Source: Bradyrhizobium elkanii USDA 76
Lineage (GTDB): Bacteria > Pseudomonadota > Alphaproteobacteria > Rhizobiales > Xanthobacteraceae
NCBI RefSeq assembly: GCF_023278185.1
Contig: NZ_CP066356.1
Span: 6,316,001 to 6,380,000, forward strand
Reading direction: 5' to 3'
DNA length: 64,000 bases
The number at the start of each line of letters is the position of its first letter. Within the stretch, counting starts at the first letter, position 1. Positions 46,165-54,810 of this stretch are shown here, piece by piece. Under the pieces are notes generated by a model. It made no database searches, was not told where the DNA came from, and saw only the letters and a program-made list of their open reading frames with translations. Made by a program: the position numbers and the translations under genes.

Positions 46165-46315
46165 CACCTCTCCCCGCTCTTTGCGGGGAGAGGTCGGATT
46201 GCGTCAGCAATCCGGGTGAGGGGCGATGCACACTGCCAATTACAATGACGGTATCACCGGATGGAGGCCCCTCACCCCAACCCTCTCCCCGCGAAGAGCG
46301 GGAAGAGGGGGAGGA
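46165..46315. repeat. Rhizobial CTCTCCCC-type palindromic intergenic element
   Basis: It contains a perfect hairpin CCTCTCCCCGC-N5-GCGGGGAGAGG (46167-46193), then CGGGTGAGGGGCG and later the complementary CCCCTCACCCC and CTCTCCCCGC copies to 46315. It lies between two genes of one operon, unusual for a sequence able to end transcription. Confidence 0.75.
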
Positions 46316-46320
46316 TAGAG

Positions 46321-47097
46321 TTACGCCTTGCCGCCGGACTTCTCGCGGGTCGCGTTAACCTGCATCTTGGCGTAGACCTGCATCAGGCCGACTTCGTTCG
46401 ACAGCGTCACGAGCTTGAAGCCCATGTTGATTGCGCGCACCGCGCCCTCGGCGCCGGAGCAGTGGATGCCCGGGTTGAGGCCGCGCTTGCCGCACTCCTT
46501 GATGATCTTTTCGTAGATCTTGAGGATCTCCGGCTCGTCGCGGTCGAGCTTCGGCACCAGGCCGTAGGAGAAGCCGAGATCGGACGGGCCGATATAGACG
46601 CCATCGATGCCTTCAACATCGAGGATCGCTTCCATGTTCTCGACCGCGGTCTTGGTCTCCATCATCGGCAGCAGCACGATCTCGTCGTTGGCGGTCTGCT
46701 GATAGGTGCCGGCCGAGCCGTACATGCCGGCGCGGATCGGGCCGTTGGAGCGCACGCCCTTCGGCGGATACTTTGCGTAGGAGACGAGGTTCTTGGCTTC
46801 CTGCGGCGTGTTGACCATCGGGCAGATCACGCCATAGGCGCCGCCGTCCAGCACCTTGCCGATGATGCCGGGCTCGTTCCAGGGCACGCGGACCATCGGA
46901 GTGACCGGATGGGCGTGCATCGACTGGAAGCATTGCACCATCGACTGATAATCCTGCACACCATGCTGCATGTCGACGGTGACGCTGTCGAAGCCGCACT
47001 GCGCGATCACTTCGGCTGAAAACCCGGAGGGAATCGCGAGCCACGCGTTCACCACCGCCTTGCCGGATGCCCAAACTTGCTTGACCTTGTTTGCCAT
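46321..47097 (-). CDS. HpcH/HpaI-family class II aldolase (2-keto-3-deoxy acid aldolase)
   Basis: The 258-residue TIM-barrel protein has the family motifs VDMQHGVQDY (catalytic His near residue 45), RVPWNEPG with Arg, PMMETKTAVENM with metal-binding Glu, and GVYIGPSDLG with metal-binding Asp. It should cleave a 2-keto-4-hydroxy acid to pyruvate and an aldehyde. In this operon it most likely follows the UxaA-family dehydratase (as GarL follows GarD). It could also act on 2,4-dihydroxyhept-2-ene-dioate from the nearby hpa pathway, which lacks its own aldolase. Start at 47097. Confidence 0.88.
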   Translation of the reverse strand: MANKVKQVWASGKAVVNAWLAIPSGFSAEVIAQCGFDSVTVDMQHGVQDYQSMVQCFQSMHAHPVTPMVRVPWNEPGIIGKVLDGGAYGVICPMVNTPQEAKNLVSYAKYPPKGVRSNGPIRAGMYGSAGTYQQTANDEIVLLPMMETKTAVENMEAILDVEGIDGVYIGPSDLGFSYGLVPKLDRDEPEILKIYEKIIKECGKRGLNPGIHCSGAEGAVRAINMGFKLVTLSNEVGLMQVYAKMQVNATREKSGGKA

Positions 47098-47137
47098 TGA
47101 TCGCGTTTCCCTTTGCGGTTTATTGGGGGACGAGCCT

Positions 47138-48223
47138 TCAGCTGGTCGCCCGCTGGATAGAAACTTCGCTGACGCCGACTTCGCGCGCGGTATTCACTAT
47201 CGCCGCCCAGGTGTCGTCAGGCAAGGGGATGCCGTTCCTGGTGCGATCGGCGCGGGTTTTCCGCTCCGGATCGCCCGGAACCAGCACGGAATCTGTTCCC
47301 GCGATCGGCTTGGTGGCGCGGATGAAATCGGTGTAGCGGGTGATTTCGCCGTCGAAGAAGTTGCTGGTGTCGATCACCTTTGGGTCGATGTAGAACGCCA
47401 TCATGCCGTTGGCGAAGCGCCGGTCCGACGACGTCGCGCCGGTGCCGGTCAGCGCACCGCCGAGCAGTTCGCAGATGAAGGCGAGACCCGAGCCCTTGTG
47501 ATCGCCGAAGGCGCGGATCGCGCCAGTTCCCTTGGTGTGGTCGCGCGGTCCGTCCGGCGTGTACGGACCATACAGCACGTGCGGATCCTCGCTCAGCGTG
47601 CCGTCGGCATCGACGAGCGCGCCGATCGGCAGCTTCTTGCCGCCGCGGCTTGCCACCAGGCATTTGCCCTCGGCGACAACCGAGGTCGCAAAATCGAGCA
47701 CGATCGGATCCTGGCCCTGACGCGGAATGCCGACGCAATACGGCGCCGTGGACAGGCGCTTCTCGACGCCGCCGTAAGGCGCGACCAGCAGCGAGCCAGC
47801 CGCGGTCACGAAATGAATTGAAACAAGACCTTCGGCGGCGGCCATCTCGGCCCAGTCGCCGACGCGGCCGAGATGACCGGAGTTGCGCAGCGCGACCGCG
47901 GCGAGCCCCGCGTTCTTGCACTTCTCGATGCCGAGCTTGACCGCAACCGGCGTGACGGTCTGGCCATAGCCGAACTTGCCGTCGACCACCGCGAGCGACG
48001 GCGTGTCCACCACCACCTCAGGGGTCTGGTTCGGTACGATCGAGCCCATCTTCTTCCACCTGACATAAACAGGCACACGGATCACCCCGTGGCTGTCGTG
48101 CCCTGTAAGATTCGCGGTCGTCAGGTAGGTCGCGATGCGCTTCGCCTCTTCCGGAGAGGACTCCGAATGGGAAAACACCTCGGACACGAAGTTGATGAGA
48201 TTATCGACCTTGATGGTGACCAT
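47138..48223 (-). CDS. Ldh-family (malate/L-sulfolactate/ureidoglycolate-type) oxidoreductase
   Basis: The 361-residue NAD(P)-dependent enzyme belongs to the type 2 malate/L-lactate dehydrogenase family (YlbC/ComC/AllD relatives) with conserved NLTGHDSHGV (catalytic His near residue 47), NSGHLGRVGDWAEMA and FGDHKGSGLAF. It oxidises or reduces a 2-hydroxy acid; the specific substrate is not evident. It lies 41 bases before the aldolase gene and after the ABC transporter genes, so it belongs to the same catabolic unit. Confidence 0.87.
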   Translation of the reverse strand: MVTIKVDNLINFVSEVFSHSESSPEEAKRIATYLTTANLTGHDSHGVIRVPVYVRWKKMGSIVPNQTPEVVVDTPSLAVVDGKFGYGQTVTPVAVKLGIEKCKNAGLAAVALRNSGHLGRVGDWAEMAAAEGLVSIHFVTAAGSLLVAPYGGVEKRLSTAPYCVGIPRQGQDPIVLDFATSVVAEGKCLVASRGGKKLPIGALVDADGTLSEDPHVLYGPYTPDGPRDHTKGTGAIRAFGDHKGSGLAFICELLGGALTGTGATSSDRRFANGMMAFYIDPKVIDTSNFFDGEITRYTDFIRATKPIAGTDSVLVPGDPERKTRADRTRNGIPLPDDTWAAIVNTAREVGVSEVSIQRATS

Positions 48224-48259
48224 GAAAAACCAGCTCGCTCAGTAAAGCACGGGACGTTG

Positions 48260-48991
48260 TCAGGCGTGGGTCTTGGCATGACCGCCGAGATAGGCCGCGG
48301 CGATGGCTTCATTGCCCCACAATTCGTCGGGCTTGCCGCCCAGCACGATCCGTCCCGTTTCCAGGACGAAGCCGTGATCGGCGACCGAGAGTCCCATGCG
48401 CGCATTTTGCTCGACGAGCAAGACCGTGGTGTCCTTCCTGATCTGCGAAATGATGCGGAACACCGCTTGCACGATCACAGGCGCCAGCCCGAGCGACGGT
48501 TCGTCGAGCAGCAGCAGCCGCGGCTTGGCCATCAAGCCGCGCGCCACCGCGACCATCTGCAGCTGGCCGCCCGACAGCGTCCAACCGAGCGCGTTGGAAA
48601 AGGCGCGGATGTCCGGAAACAGGTCGAACATCGCGTCGGCCTCGCGCGAGATCTGCGACGCCGACACCTTCCGGTTCGACGCGCCGAGCATGATGTTCTC
48701 TTTCACGGTGAGGCCCGGAAACACGCGGCGGCCTTCCGGCACATGCGAGATGCCAAGCCGGACGATCGCTTCCGGCCCGAGGCCCGCGATCGAATGGCCG
48801 TCGAACATAATGTCGCCGGAGGCGGGCTTGGCGAGGCCTGAGATCGCGCGCAACGTGGTCGACTTGCCGGCGCCGTTGGCGCCGAGCAGCGTGACCACCT
48901 GCCCCTGCTCCACGGCGATGGTGACGCCGCGCAGCGCCTCGATCTCGCCGTAGCGGACCACGAGATTGCGGATTTCGAGCAGCGGCATCAT
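48260..48991 (-). CDS. Liv-type ABC transporter ATP-binding protein (LivF)
   Basis: The 243-residue ATPase has Walker A GANGAGKST, signature LSGGQ and Walker B LLLLDEPS, and belongs to the LivF group of branched-chain amino acid type importers. It pairs with the LivG half of the upstream fusion protein. Its start overlaps the fusion stop (ATGATG); the second ATG at 48988 may be the real start. The substrate is probably a small acid used by the downstream enzymes rather than an amino acid. Confidence 0.92.
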   Translation of the reverse strand: MMPLLEIRNLVVRYGEIEALRGVTIAVEQGQVVTLLGANGAGKSTTLRAISGLAKPASGDIMFDGHSIAGLGPEAIVRLGISHVPEGRRVFPGLTVKENIMLGASNRKVSASQISREADAMFDLFPDIRAFSNALGWTLSGGQLQMVAVARGLMAKPRLLLLDEPSLGLAPVIVQAVFRIISQIRKDTTVLLVEQNARMGLSVADHGFVLETGRIVLGGKPDELWGNEAIAAAYLGGHAKTHA

Positions 48992-50760
48992 TCGCTCCCG
49001 AGATAGGCGGAGACGACGTCGGGATGGCGCAGCACCGCCATGGACTCGCCGTCCGCGATGCGGCGTCCGAAGTTCAGCACGGTGATGTGCTGGGCGGCTT
49101 CCGAGACCAGCGTCATGTCGTGATCGATGATCAGGATGGTGAGGCCCTGGGCTGCGATGCGCTTCAGCAGCTCATGCAGATCGAGCTTCTCGGTCGAGTT
49201 GAGACCGGCCGCCGGCTCGTCGAGCAGCAGCAGCGTCGGGTTCGACGCCAGCGCCCGCGCGATCTCGATCAGGCGCTGATGGCCGTAGGAGAAGCTCGAG
49301 ATCATTTCGTTGGCGCGGCTGCCGAGGCCGACGAAGGTCAGCGCCTCCATGGCGCGCTCGGTCAGCGCATCCTCGCCCTTCCCGATCATGGTGTTGCCGG
49401 GCCGCTCGGCGCCGATCTCGACATTCTCCAGCGCGGTCATCGAACGGAACAGGCGGATGTTCTGGAAGGTGCGTCCGAGGCCGGCGGCCGTGCGCTGATG
49501 CGGCGCCATGTTGGTGATGTCGGTGCCGTCGAGCACGATCTTGCCCGCGGTCGCCTTGTAGAGACCGGACAAGACGTTCAGCGTCGTGGTCTTGCCGGAG
49601 CCGTTGGGCCCGATCAGCGCATGCACGCTGCCGCGCTTCACCGCGATATCGACGCCGTCGACCGCCTTGAGGCCGCCGAAATGCTTCGAGAGCCCGGTCA
49701 CTTCGAGCACGATATCGCCGCCTGACGTCGCCGGCTTGAGCTGCAAGGCCGCCGCGGCCGGCGGCGCCTTGGTGTGCGCACGCCAACGCGTGAATGCGTC
49801 CGACACAAAACCCCAGATACCGTCGGGCATGAAGCGGATGATCAAAATCACGAACAGGCCGTAGATCGCCAGATAAAGTCCCGGCACGCTCTTGAGGAAG
49901 CGCAGCCATTCCGGGATCAGGATCAGGAGGCCCGTGCCGATCACCGAGCCGATCGGCGAGGCCACGCCGCCGAGCAGCGACATGGTCAGGAACACGATCG
50001 ATTCCGCGAACGAGAACTGGTCCGGGCTGACATAGGCGAAGCCGCCGGCGAACAGGCCACCGGCGAGACCGCCGAGCAACGCGCACAGCCCGAAGGCGTA
50101 GATCTTGGTGCGGAACACGTCGATGCCGTTGACGCCGGCCGCAAGCTCGTTGTCGCGCACCGCACGCATGGCGCGACCGAGCTTGGTGTCCGGCAAGTGC
50201 CAGACCAGGTAACCGACGATCGCGAGCATCGCGACGCAGAAGGCCAGATAGCTCTGCGAGGACTGGAACAGCTCCGGCCGGCGAATATTGGCGACGCCAT
50301 CCGGCCCGTGGGTCACGCCGATGGCGTTGATCATCACCAGCGTCACGATCTGCTGGAACGAGATCGTCACCATCGCAAGGTAGTGTCCGCCCAGCCGCAG
50401 CGTCGACATGCCGAGAAACGCACCGGCGATCAGCGTGATCGCGCAAGCGCCGGCCAGGCAGAGCCAGAAGTTCAGATGCAGGTCGGCGGTGCCGAGCCCG
50501 ACCGCATAGGCGCCGAAGCCGAAGAACGCGGCCTGCGCCAGGTTGATCTGGCCGCACAGGCCGAGCACGACCGACAGCCCGAACACCGCGATCGAAAAGG
50601 TCGTGGCCTGCAGCAGGATGTTGAGGATGTAACCGTCGAACCGCATGCCGGCGGCGAGCGCCACCAGCACCGCGGCGCCGATGAAATACGGCAGATGACG
50701 GATGATCAGCGGCTTCGAGCGCACGGCCGGCGCGGGGATCATGTTGTCGGTGGCGCTCAT
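48988..50760 (-). CDS. Liv-type ABC transporter permease-ATPase fusion (LivM-LivG)
   Basis: The 590-residue protein joins a LivM permease (about residues 20-325, around nine helices) to a LivG ATPase (about 350-590) with Walker A GPNGSGKTT, a signature of the form SFSYGHQ and Walker B LLLLDEPA. The linker is an Ala/Pro-rich stretch of about 25 residues. LivM and LivG are usually two genes, although such fusions are known in rhizobia. ATGA overlaps at both ends tie it to livH and livF. Confidence 0.92.
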   Translation of the reverse strand: MSATDNMIPAPAVRSKPLIIRHLPYFIGAAVLVALAAGMRFDGYILNILLQATTFSIAVFGLSVVLGLCGQINLAQAAFFGFGAYAVGLGTADLHLNFWLCLAGACAITLIAGAFLGMSTLRLGGHYLAMVTISFQQIVTLVMINAIGVTHGPDGVANIRRPELFQSSQSYLAFCVAMLAIVGYLVWHLPDTKLGRAMRAVRDNELAAGVNGIDVFRTKIYAFGLCALLGGLAGGLFAGGFAYVSPDQFSFAESIVFLTMSLLGGVASPIGSVIGTGLLILIPEWLRFLKSVPGLYLAIYGLFVILIIRFMPDGIWGFVSDAFTRWRAHTKAPPAAAALQLKPATSGGDIVLEVTGLSKHFGGLKAVDGVDIAVKRGSVHALIGPNGSGKTTTLNVLSGLYKATAGKIVLDGTDITNMAPHQRTAAGLGRTFQNIRLFRSMTALENVEIGAERPGNTMIGKGEDALTERAMEALTFVGLGSRANEMISSFSYGHQRLIEIARALASNPTLLLLDEPAAGLNSTEKLDLHELLKRIAAQGLTILIIDHDMTLVSEAAQHITVLNFGRRIADGESMAVLRHPDVVSAYLGSE

Positions 50761-51632
50761 GCTTTCTCCGCGACACGTTCGCCGAAGATGCCCTGCGGCC
50801 GAAACACCAGGAAAGCGATCAGCACCAGGAAGGCAAAGCCGTCCTTGTACGGCACTGAAATATAGGCTGCGCCGAACGTCTCGATGACGCCGAGCGCGAG
50901 GCCGCCGACGATGGCGCCGGCGACGTCACCGAAGCCGCCGATGATGGTCGCGGCAAACGCCTTCAGCGCAATCGTCGAGCCCATCTGGATCGAGACGAAC
51001 AGCACCGGCGCCACCAGGATGCCGGCAAGGCCGCCGAGCACTGCCGAATAGATGAAGGTGATCATGATCATGGTGGAAACGGAAATGCCGAGCAGCGAGG
51101 CCATCTCCTTGTCCTGCGAGGTCGCCTGCAGCTTCTTGCCGAGCAGCGTCTTCTCGAAGAACCAGAAATTGAACAGCACCAAGAGGATCGTGACACCGAT
51201 GATCAGAAGATACTGGCTGTCGAGATAGACCGGGCCGAGCTGGATGCCGGGCGTATCGAACCAGCCCTGCAGCACCTGCGGCTGCGGACCATAGATCGCA
51301 AGCACCGAGTTCGACAGCAGGATCGAGGCGCCGATGGTGGCGATGATCACGGGCAGATAGGTGCGATTGCGCAGCGGATAATAGACGCCGAGATTGAAGA
51401 TGACGCCGAACAACGCCATGCCGGCGAGCGCGATCAGGAACGACAGCCAGTAAGGCCAGCCGAGATCGACCGAGAACACCACCATCAGATAGGCGGCGAC
51501 CATCGAGAACTCGCCTTGCGCGAAGTTCACCACGTTGGTGGCGCGGAAGATCAACACGAAACCGAGCGCGACCAGCGCGTAGACCGCGCCGATGCCGATG
51601 CCGGTAAAGAGCAATTGGAGGACGAGATCCAT
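50757..51632 (-). CDS. Liv-type ABC transporter permease (LivH)
   Basis: The 291-residue membrane protein has about eight helices and the LivH family motif VNFAQGEFSMVAAY near residue 35 plus the cytoplasmic loop that contacts the ATPase (LLGKKLQATSQDKEMASLLGI as KLQATSQDKEMA). It forms the membrane channel with the LivM half of the fusion protein. Stop overlaps the fusion start by ATGA. Confidence 0.92.
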   Translation of the reverse strand: MDLVLQLLFTGIGIGAVYALVALGFVLIFRATNVVNFAQGEFSMVAAYLMVVFSVDLGWPYWLSFLIALAGMALFGVIFNLGVYYPLRNRTYLPVIIATIGASILLSNSVLAIYGPQPQVLQGWFDTPGIQLGPVYLDSQYLLIIGVTILLVLFNFWFFEKTLLGKKLQATSQDKEMASLLGISVSTMIMITFIYSAVLGGLAGILVAPVLFVSIQMGSTIALKAFAATIIGGFGDVAGAIVGGLALGVIETFGAAYISVPYKDGFAFLVLIAFLVFRPQGIFGERVAEKA

Positions 51633-51707
51633 GACGAGCGCTCGATCTGAGAATTGTGCCGCGGACGAAAGGCCTCTCCGAGATGCCCCGGAGAGGCCGA
51701 ACCGCGA

Positions 51708-52853
51708 TCAATCGTTGAAGTCGATGTGCTTGTCGTAGACGATCTTGCCCTTGTCGTTCTTCACGACGTTGTAGCCGTGCAGACCGTCGCCGTTCTTGTC
51801 GAAATTGTATTCACCCTCGGCGCCGGCGAATTTCTGCGTCGCCAGGATGGCGTCGCGGATCTTGTTCGGATCGGTCGAGCCTGCCTTGTTGATCGCCGCC
51901 GACAGGATGGTGATCGCATCGTACGGCCAGGCGCTCTGGTTGTCGGGCGCGGTCTTGTAGGCATCGCGATAGGCCTTGCCGAACGCCTTCGCGGCATCGC
52001 TTGAATCCTCGGCGAAGTCGGCGACGCCGTAGGTGTTGAACAGCGCGGGGCCGGCGAGCTTGGTCGAGGAGACCGCCACCACCGAGGGCGAGCCGACCCA
52101 GGGAATGTTGACGCCGAGCTGGCGCAGCTGCCGGGCAAAGATGCCGAGATCGTTCTCGAAGGTGAAGTAGGTGCCGAGCACGTCAGCGCCGGACTGCTTC
52201 ACGGCCAGCACGACCGGGGTGAAGTCCTGGCTCTGGTTGGCATAGCCCTGGTCGAGCACCGGCGGCGCGCCGAGCTTGGTCAGCGCTTCGGTGAGCGCCT
52301 TGCCGCCTGCGGTGCCGAAGGCGTCGGTGGAATGCACAATCGCCCACTTCTTCTTGCCGAGCGTGTTGACGCCGAAGTCGGCGATCACGCGGCCGGAATA
52401 ATTATCGTTCGGACGAAAGCGGAACAGCCAGGGATTGCCGGAATGGGTGAGATCGGGATTGGTGCCGCCGATCATCACCGGCTTGCCGACCTTGATCACG
52501 TCGGGCGCCATCGCCTGCACCTGGGTCGAACGGATCGAGCCGAGGAAGGCGACGATGTCGGACTGCGCGGCGAGCTTGGAGAATGCCAGAACGATGCCGG
52601 GATTGGTGGTCTGGTCGTCCTCGATGACGAGCTCGACCTGCTTGCCGAGCACGCCGCCGGCCTTGTTGACCGCGGCGAGCGCCAGCTTGGCGCCGTTCTG
52701 GGCCCACAGCCCCTGCTCCGCCGCCGGCCCGGTCACCGGCACGCACATGCCGATCTTGATCGTCGCACCCTGCGCCCAAGCGCTGCGCATCAGCACCGGA
52801 GCAGCGAGACCTGCCGCCAAGCCGGCGGAAAACTCACGCCTCGTCAGTTTCAT
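51708..52853 (-). CDS. Liv-type periplasmic substrate-binding protein
   Basis: The 381-residue protein has a twin-arginine-like signal (LTRREFSAGLAAGLAAPVL, cleavage near AWA-QG) and a type 1 periplasmic binding fold of the LivK/AmiC family (IKIGMCVPVTGPAA, then VELVIEDDQTTNPG). It is first in the operon and should deliver the substrate to LivH/LivM-G/LivF. Ligands of this family range from amino acids to aromatic and sugar acids; the catabolic genes favour an organic acid. Confidence 0.92.
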   Translation of the reverse strand: MKLTRREFSAGLAAGLAAPVLMRSAWAQGATIKIGMCVPVTGPAAEQGLWAQNGAKLALAAVNKAGGVLGKQVELVIEDDQTTNPGIVLAFSKLAAQSDIVAFLGSIRSTQVQAMAPDVIKVGKPVMIGGTNPDLTHSGNPWLFRFRPNDNYSGRVIADFGVNTLGKKKWAIVHSTDAFGTAGGKALTEALTKLGAPPVLDQGYANQSQDFTPVVLAVKQSGADVLGTYFTFENDLGIFARQLRQLGVNIPWVGSPSVVAVSSTKLAGPALFNTYGVADFAEDSSDAAKAFGKAYRDAYKTAPDNQSAWPYDAITILSAAINKAGSTDPNKIRDAILATQKFAGAEGEYNFDKNGDGLHGYNVVKNDKGKIVYDKHIDFND

Positions 52854-53034
52854 TCAATCCTCCCTGTGGTGCGCCGAACTTGCATGTCGGCTGCGTTGAA
52901 ACGAGCTGACGCGCGTCGATCTGTTGCCCTATCCGCAGCTATCGAATGGCGCGGCGAACAAACGTGAGCACCGCTGCAGCGCACAAGACGTGCAACGGCG
53001 ACCGTCGATCTGGCGTTTGACGTAGCTAACCATG

Positions 53035-53053
53035 ATTGCACATTGCACGCAAT
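53035..53053. promoter_or_regulatory. Candidate operator in the liv/GntR divergent region
   Basis: ATTGCAC occurs twice in tandem (53035-53048) and is followed by GCAAT, which also gives an inverted repeat ATTGC-N9-GCAAT. It lies about 90 bases before the GntR start and 180 bases before the binding-protein start, a sensible place for the GntR operator. Confidence 0.4.
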
Positions 53054-53144
53054 AGCCAAAAGTTCGTTGGCAGCGGTGCGTAAATGCCTGCTACCAACGA
53101 CCACGGCGCGATCACGTGTTAGTGTGACCGGCGGGCAGTCATCG

Positions 53145-54140
53145 ATGTCGATTCCAAGAGCGAAATCGCAGACCAGACGGAAGCAGCCGGCCTACGCGCT
53201 GATTAAGAGCGCATTGGCAAAGCACATCCGCGCCGGTGACGTACCACCTGGCACGGTTCTTTCCGAATCGGCGATCGCGACCTTGTTCGGCTCCAGCCGC
53301 TCTCCGGTGCGGCAGGCTTTCGAACAGCTCGAGCATATCGGCCTGGTGCGCCGGTTCGACGGTCGCGGCGTCATCGCCGGCAAGCGCAAGGTCGACCCTC
53401 GGCGCGTTCCGATCACGCCGGAAATGTTTGGGCTGACCGACGGCCCCGTCGACGCCGTGCGCAGCGACGCCTGGGATACTCTCTACTACAAGCTCGAACG
53501 TGAGATCATTTACCGGTCGCTGTTCGGACGTTTCCGCGTCAGCGAGCTCGCATTGGCGCGGCATTTCCGGGTGGGGCGCACGGTGGCGCGCAACCTGCTG
53601 TTACGTGCGCAGGCGATCGGCATCCTCGAGAAGGGCGCCAAGGCGCACTGGTACGTGGTGCCGTTGGACGAGGACCGCCTCCGCGACATCTTCGAGGTGC
53701 GCGCAACGCTCGAGCCGCTGCTCCTTAAATCCGCGACGGCGACAATTCCTGCCGCCCTGCTCGACCGGATGGCGGAGCGGCTGCGCGAGGGGATCCGGCA
53801 CCGCGACCGCGTCGGCGTCGGCGAACTCGATGAGATCGAAGGCGACCTCCATATCCGCTGCCTGGGTTACGGCGCCAATCGCGAGATGATCGAAGCCCTC
53901 AAGCGCACCCACTGCGCGTTCGTGATCGGCAAGCACATCCAGGTCGCCCTGACCGCGCCGCAGATCGATTCCTTCATGGACGAGCATCTGGTGATCATCG
54001 AGGCTTTGCGCACGCGGGACGGCGACGCCGCGGCGGCGACCTTGCTCCGCCACATCGAATGGTCCCACTCGAAGGTTGCGGGCTGGATCGCCGAATTCCG
54101 CGCCATCAACGTGATTTCGCGCGTACCCTACATGGCCTGA
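53145..54140 (+). CDS. GntR/FadR-type regulator with two winged-helix domains
   Basis: The 331-residue protein has a first GntR winged helix (about residues 18-80; PPGTVLSESAIATLFGSSRSPVRQAFEQLEH), a second, weaker winged-helix segment (about 110-175; FRVSELALARHFRVGRTVARNLLLRAQ) and a C-terminal FCD ligand-binding domain (about 190-315) with conserved Asp and His. Normal FCD regulators have only one winged helix and about 230 residues. The product is divergent from the Liv/dehydratase operon and probably controls it. The start at 53145 is a choice among several frames; the upstream extension lacks homology. Confidence 0.8.
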   Translation: MSIPRAKSQTRRKQPAYALIKSALAKHIRAGDVPPGTVLSESAIATLFGSSRSPVRQAFEQLEHIGLVRRFDGRGVIAGKRKVDPRRVPITPEMFGLTDGPVDAVRSDAWDTLYYKLEREIIYRSLFGRFRVSELALARHFRVGRTVARNLLLRAQAIGILEKGAKAHWYVVPLDEDRLRDIFEVRATLEPLLLKSATATIPAALLDRMAERLREGIRHRDRVGVGELDEIEGDLHIRCLGYGANREMIEALKRTHCAFVIGKHIQVALTAPQIDSFMDEHLVIIEALRTRDGDAAAATLLRHIEWSHSKVAGWIAEFRAINVISRVPYMA

Positions 54141-54166
54141 GCCGCGAATGCCGCGCATGATCGCAG

Positions 54167-54700
54167 CTACTCGTCAGCCTCGACCTCGGCGTCATCGGCC
54201 GAGCCCATTCCGGCCAGGCTGGCTTCCAGTGCGCCCAGCATCTCCTGCAATTCGGCAAGCTTGCGCGCCCCGAAGCGCCGGGTGATCTCGGCATAGATCG
54301 CCTCCGACGTCGGCGCCACCGCCTCGATCAGCTTCAACCCCTTGGCGGAGATCGACACCACCGCGCGCCGCGCGTCGTTCTCCGCCGCCTTGCGCTCGAT
54401 CAACGCGCGGCCCTCGAGATCGCGAAGGATTCGCGACAGGCTCGGACCGAGCAGAAACGCCATGTGGGCGAGCTCGGTGACCTCGATCTCGTCGACCGCG
54501 GTGAGCGCGCGCAGGATCCGCCATTGCTGCTCGGTCAGCCCGTGATTGCGCAGCGACGGACGGAATTGCCGCATCACCGCCTCGCGCGCGCGGAGCAGCG
54601 ACATCGGCAGCGAGCGCGAGAACTCGCGCATCGGGGTCCGTCGCGCCGCCGCGTCGTCGCCCTGCCCCGGCCGAATGTCGCTCGAATTTTTGCGCGCCAT
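54167..54700 (-). CDS. hpaR: MarR-family regulator of homoprotocatechuate catabolism (HpaR)
   Basis: The 177-residue protein has the MarR winged helix (about residues 50-130; LTEQQWRILRALTAVDEIEVTELA as LTEQQWRILRAL, then SLSRILRDLEGRALIERK) flanked by dimerisation helices. The HpaR group is recognised by the N-terminal RSLPMSLLRAREAVM segment and by its divergent position to hpaH. HpaR represses the hpa operon until the aromatic inducer is present. Confidence 0.88.
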   Translation of the reverse strand: MARKNSSDIRPGQGDDAAARRTPMREFSRSLPMSLLRAREAVMRQFRPSLRNHGLTEQQWRILRALTAVDEIEVTELAHMAFLLGPSLSRILRDLEGRALIERKAAENDARRAVVSISAKGLKLIEAVAPTSEAIYAEITRRFGARKLAELQEMLGALEASLAGMGSADDAEVEADE

Positions 54701-54713
54701 TACCTAATCCTGC

Positions 54714-54734
54714 GCAACGAAATTTTGCGTTGCA
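54714..54734. promoter_or_regulatory. Candidate HpaR operator 1
   Basis: Arms GCAACG and CGTTGC are separated by nine A/T-rich bases. It lies 14 bases upstream of the hpaR start in the divergent hpaR-hpaH intergenic region. Confidence 0.45.
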
Positions 54735-54766
54735 ACATGCCTCGATTCAGTTTGCGGGAATTCACT

Positions 54767-54778
54767 TAACATGTTAAT
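54767..54778. promoter_or_regulatory. Candidate HpaR operator 2
   Basis: TTAACATGTTAA is a perfect 12-bp palindrome 33 bases upstream of the hpaH start, suited to block hpaH transcription by a dimeric MarR regulator. Confidence 0.45.
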
Positions 54779-54810
54779 CATCTCCCGACATCCACTTTTG
54801 TGTAGCACGC

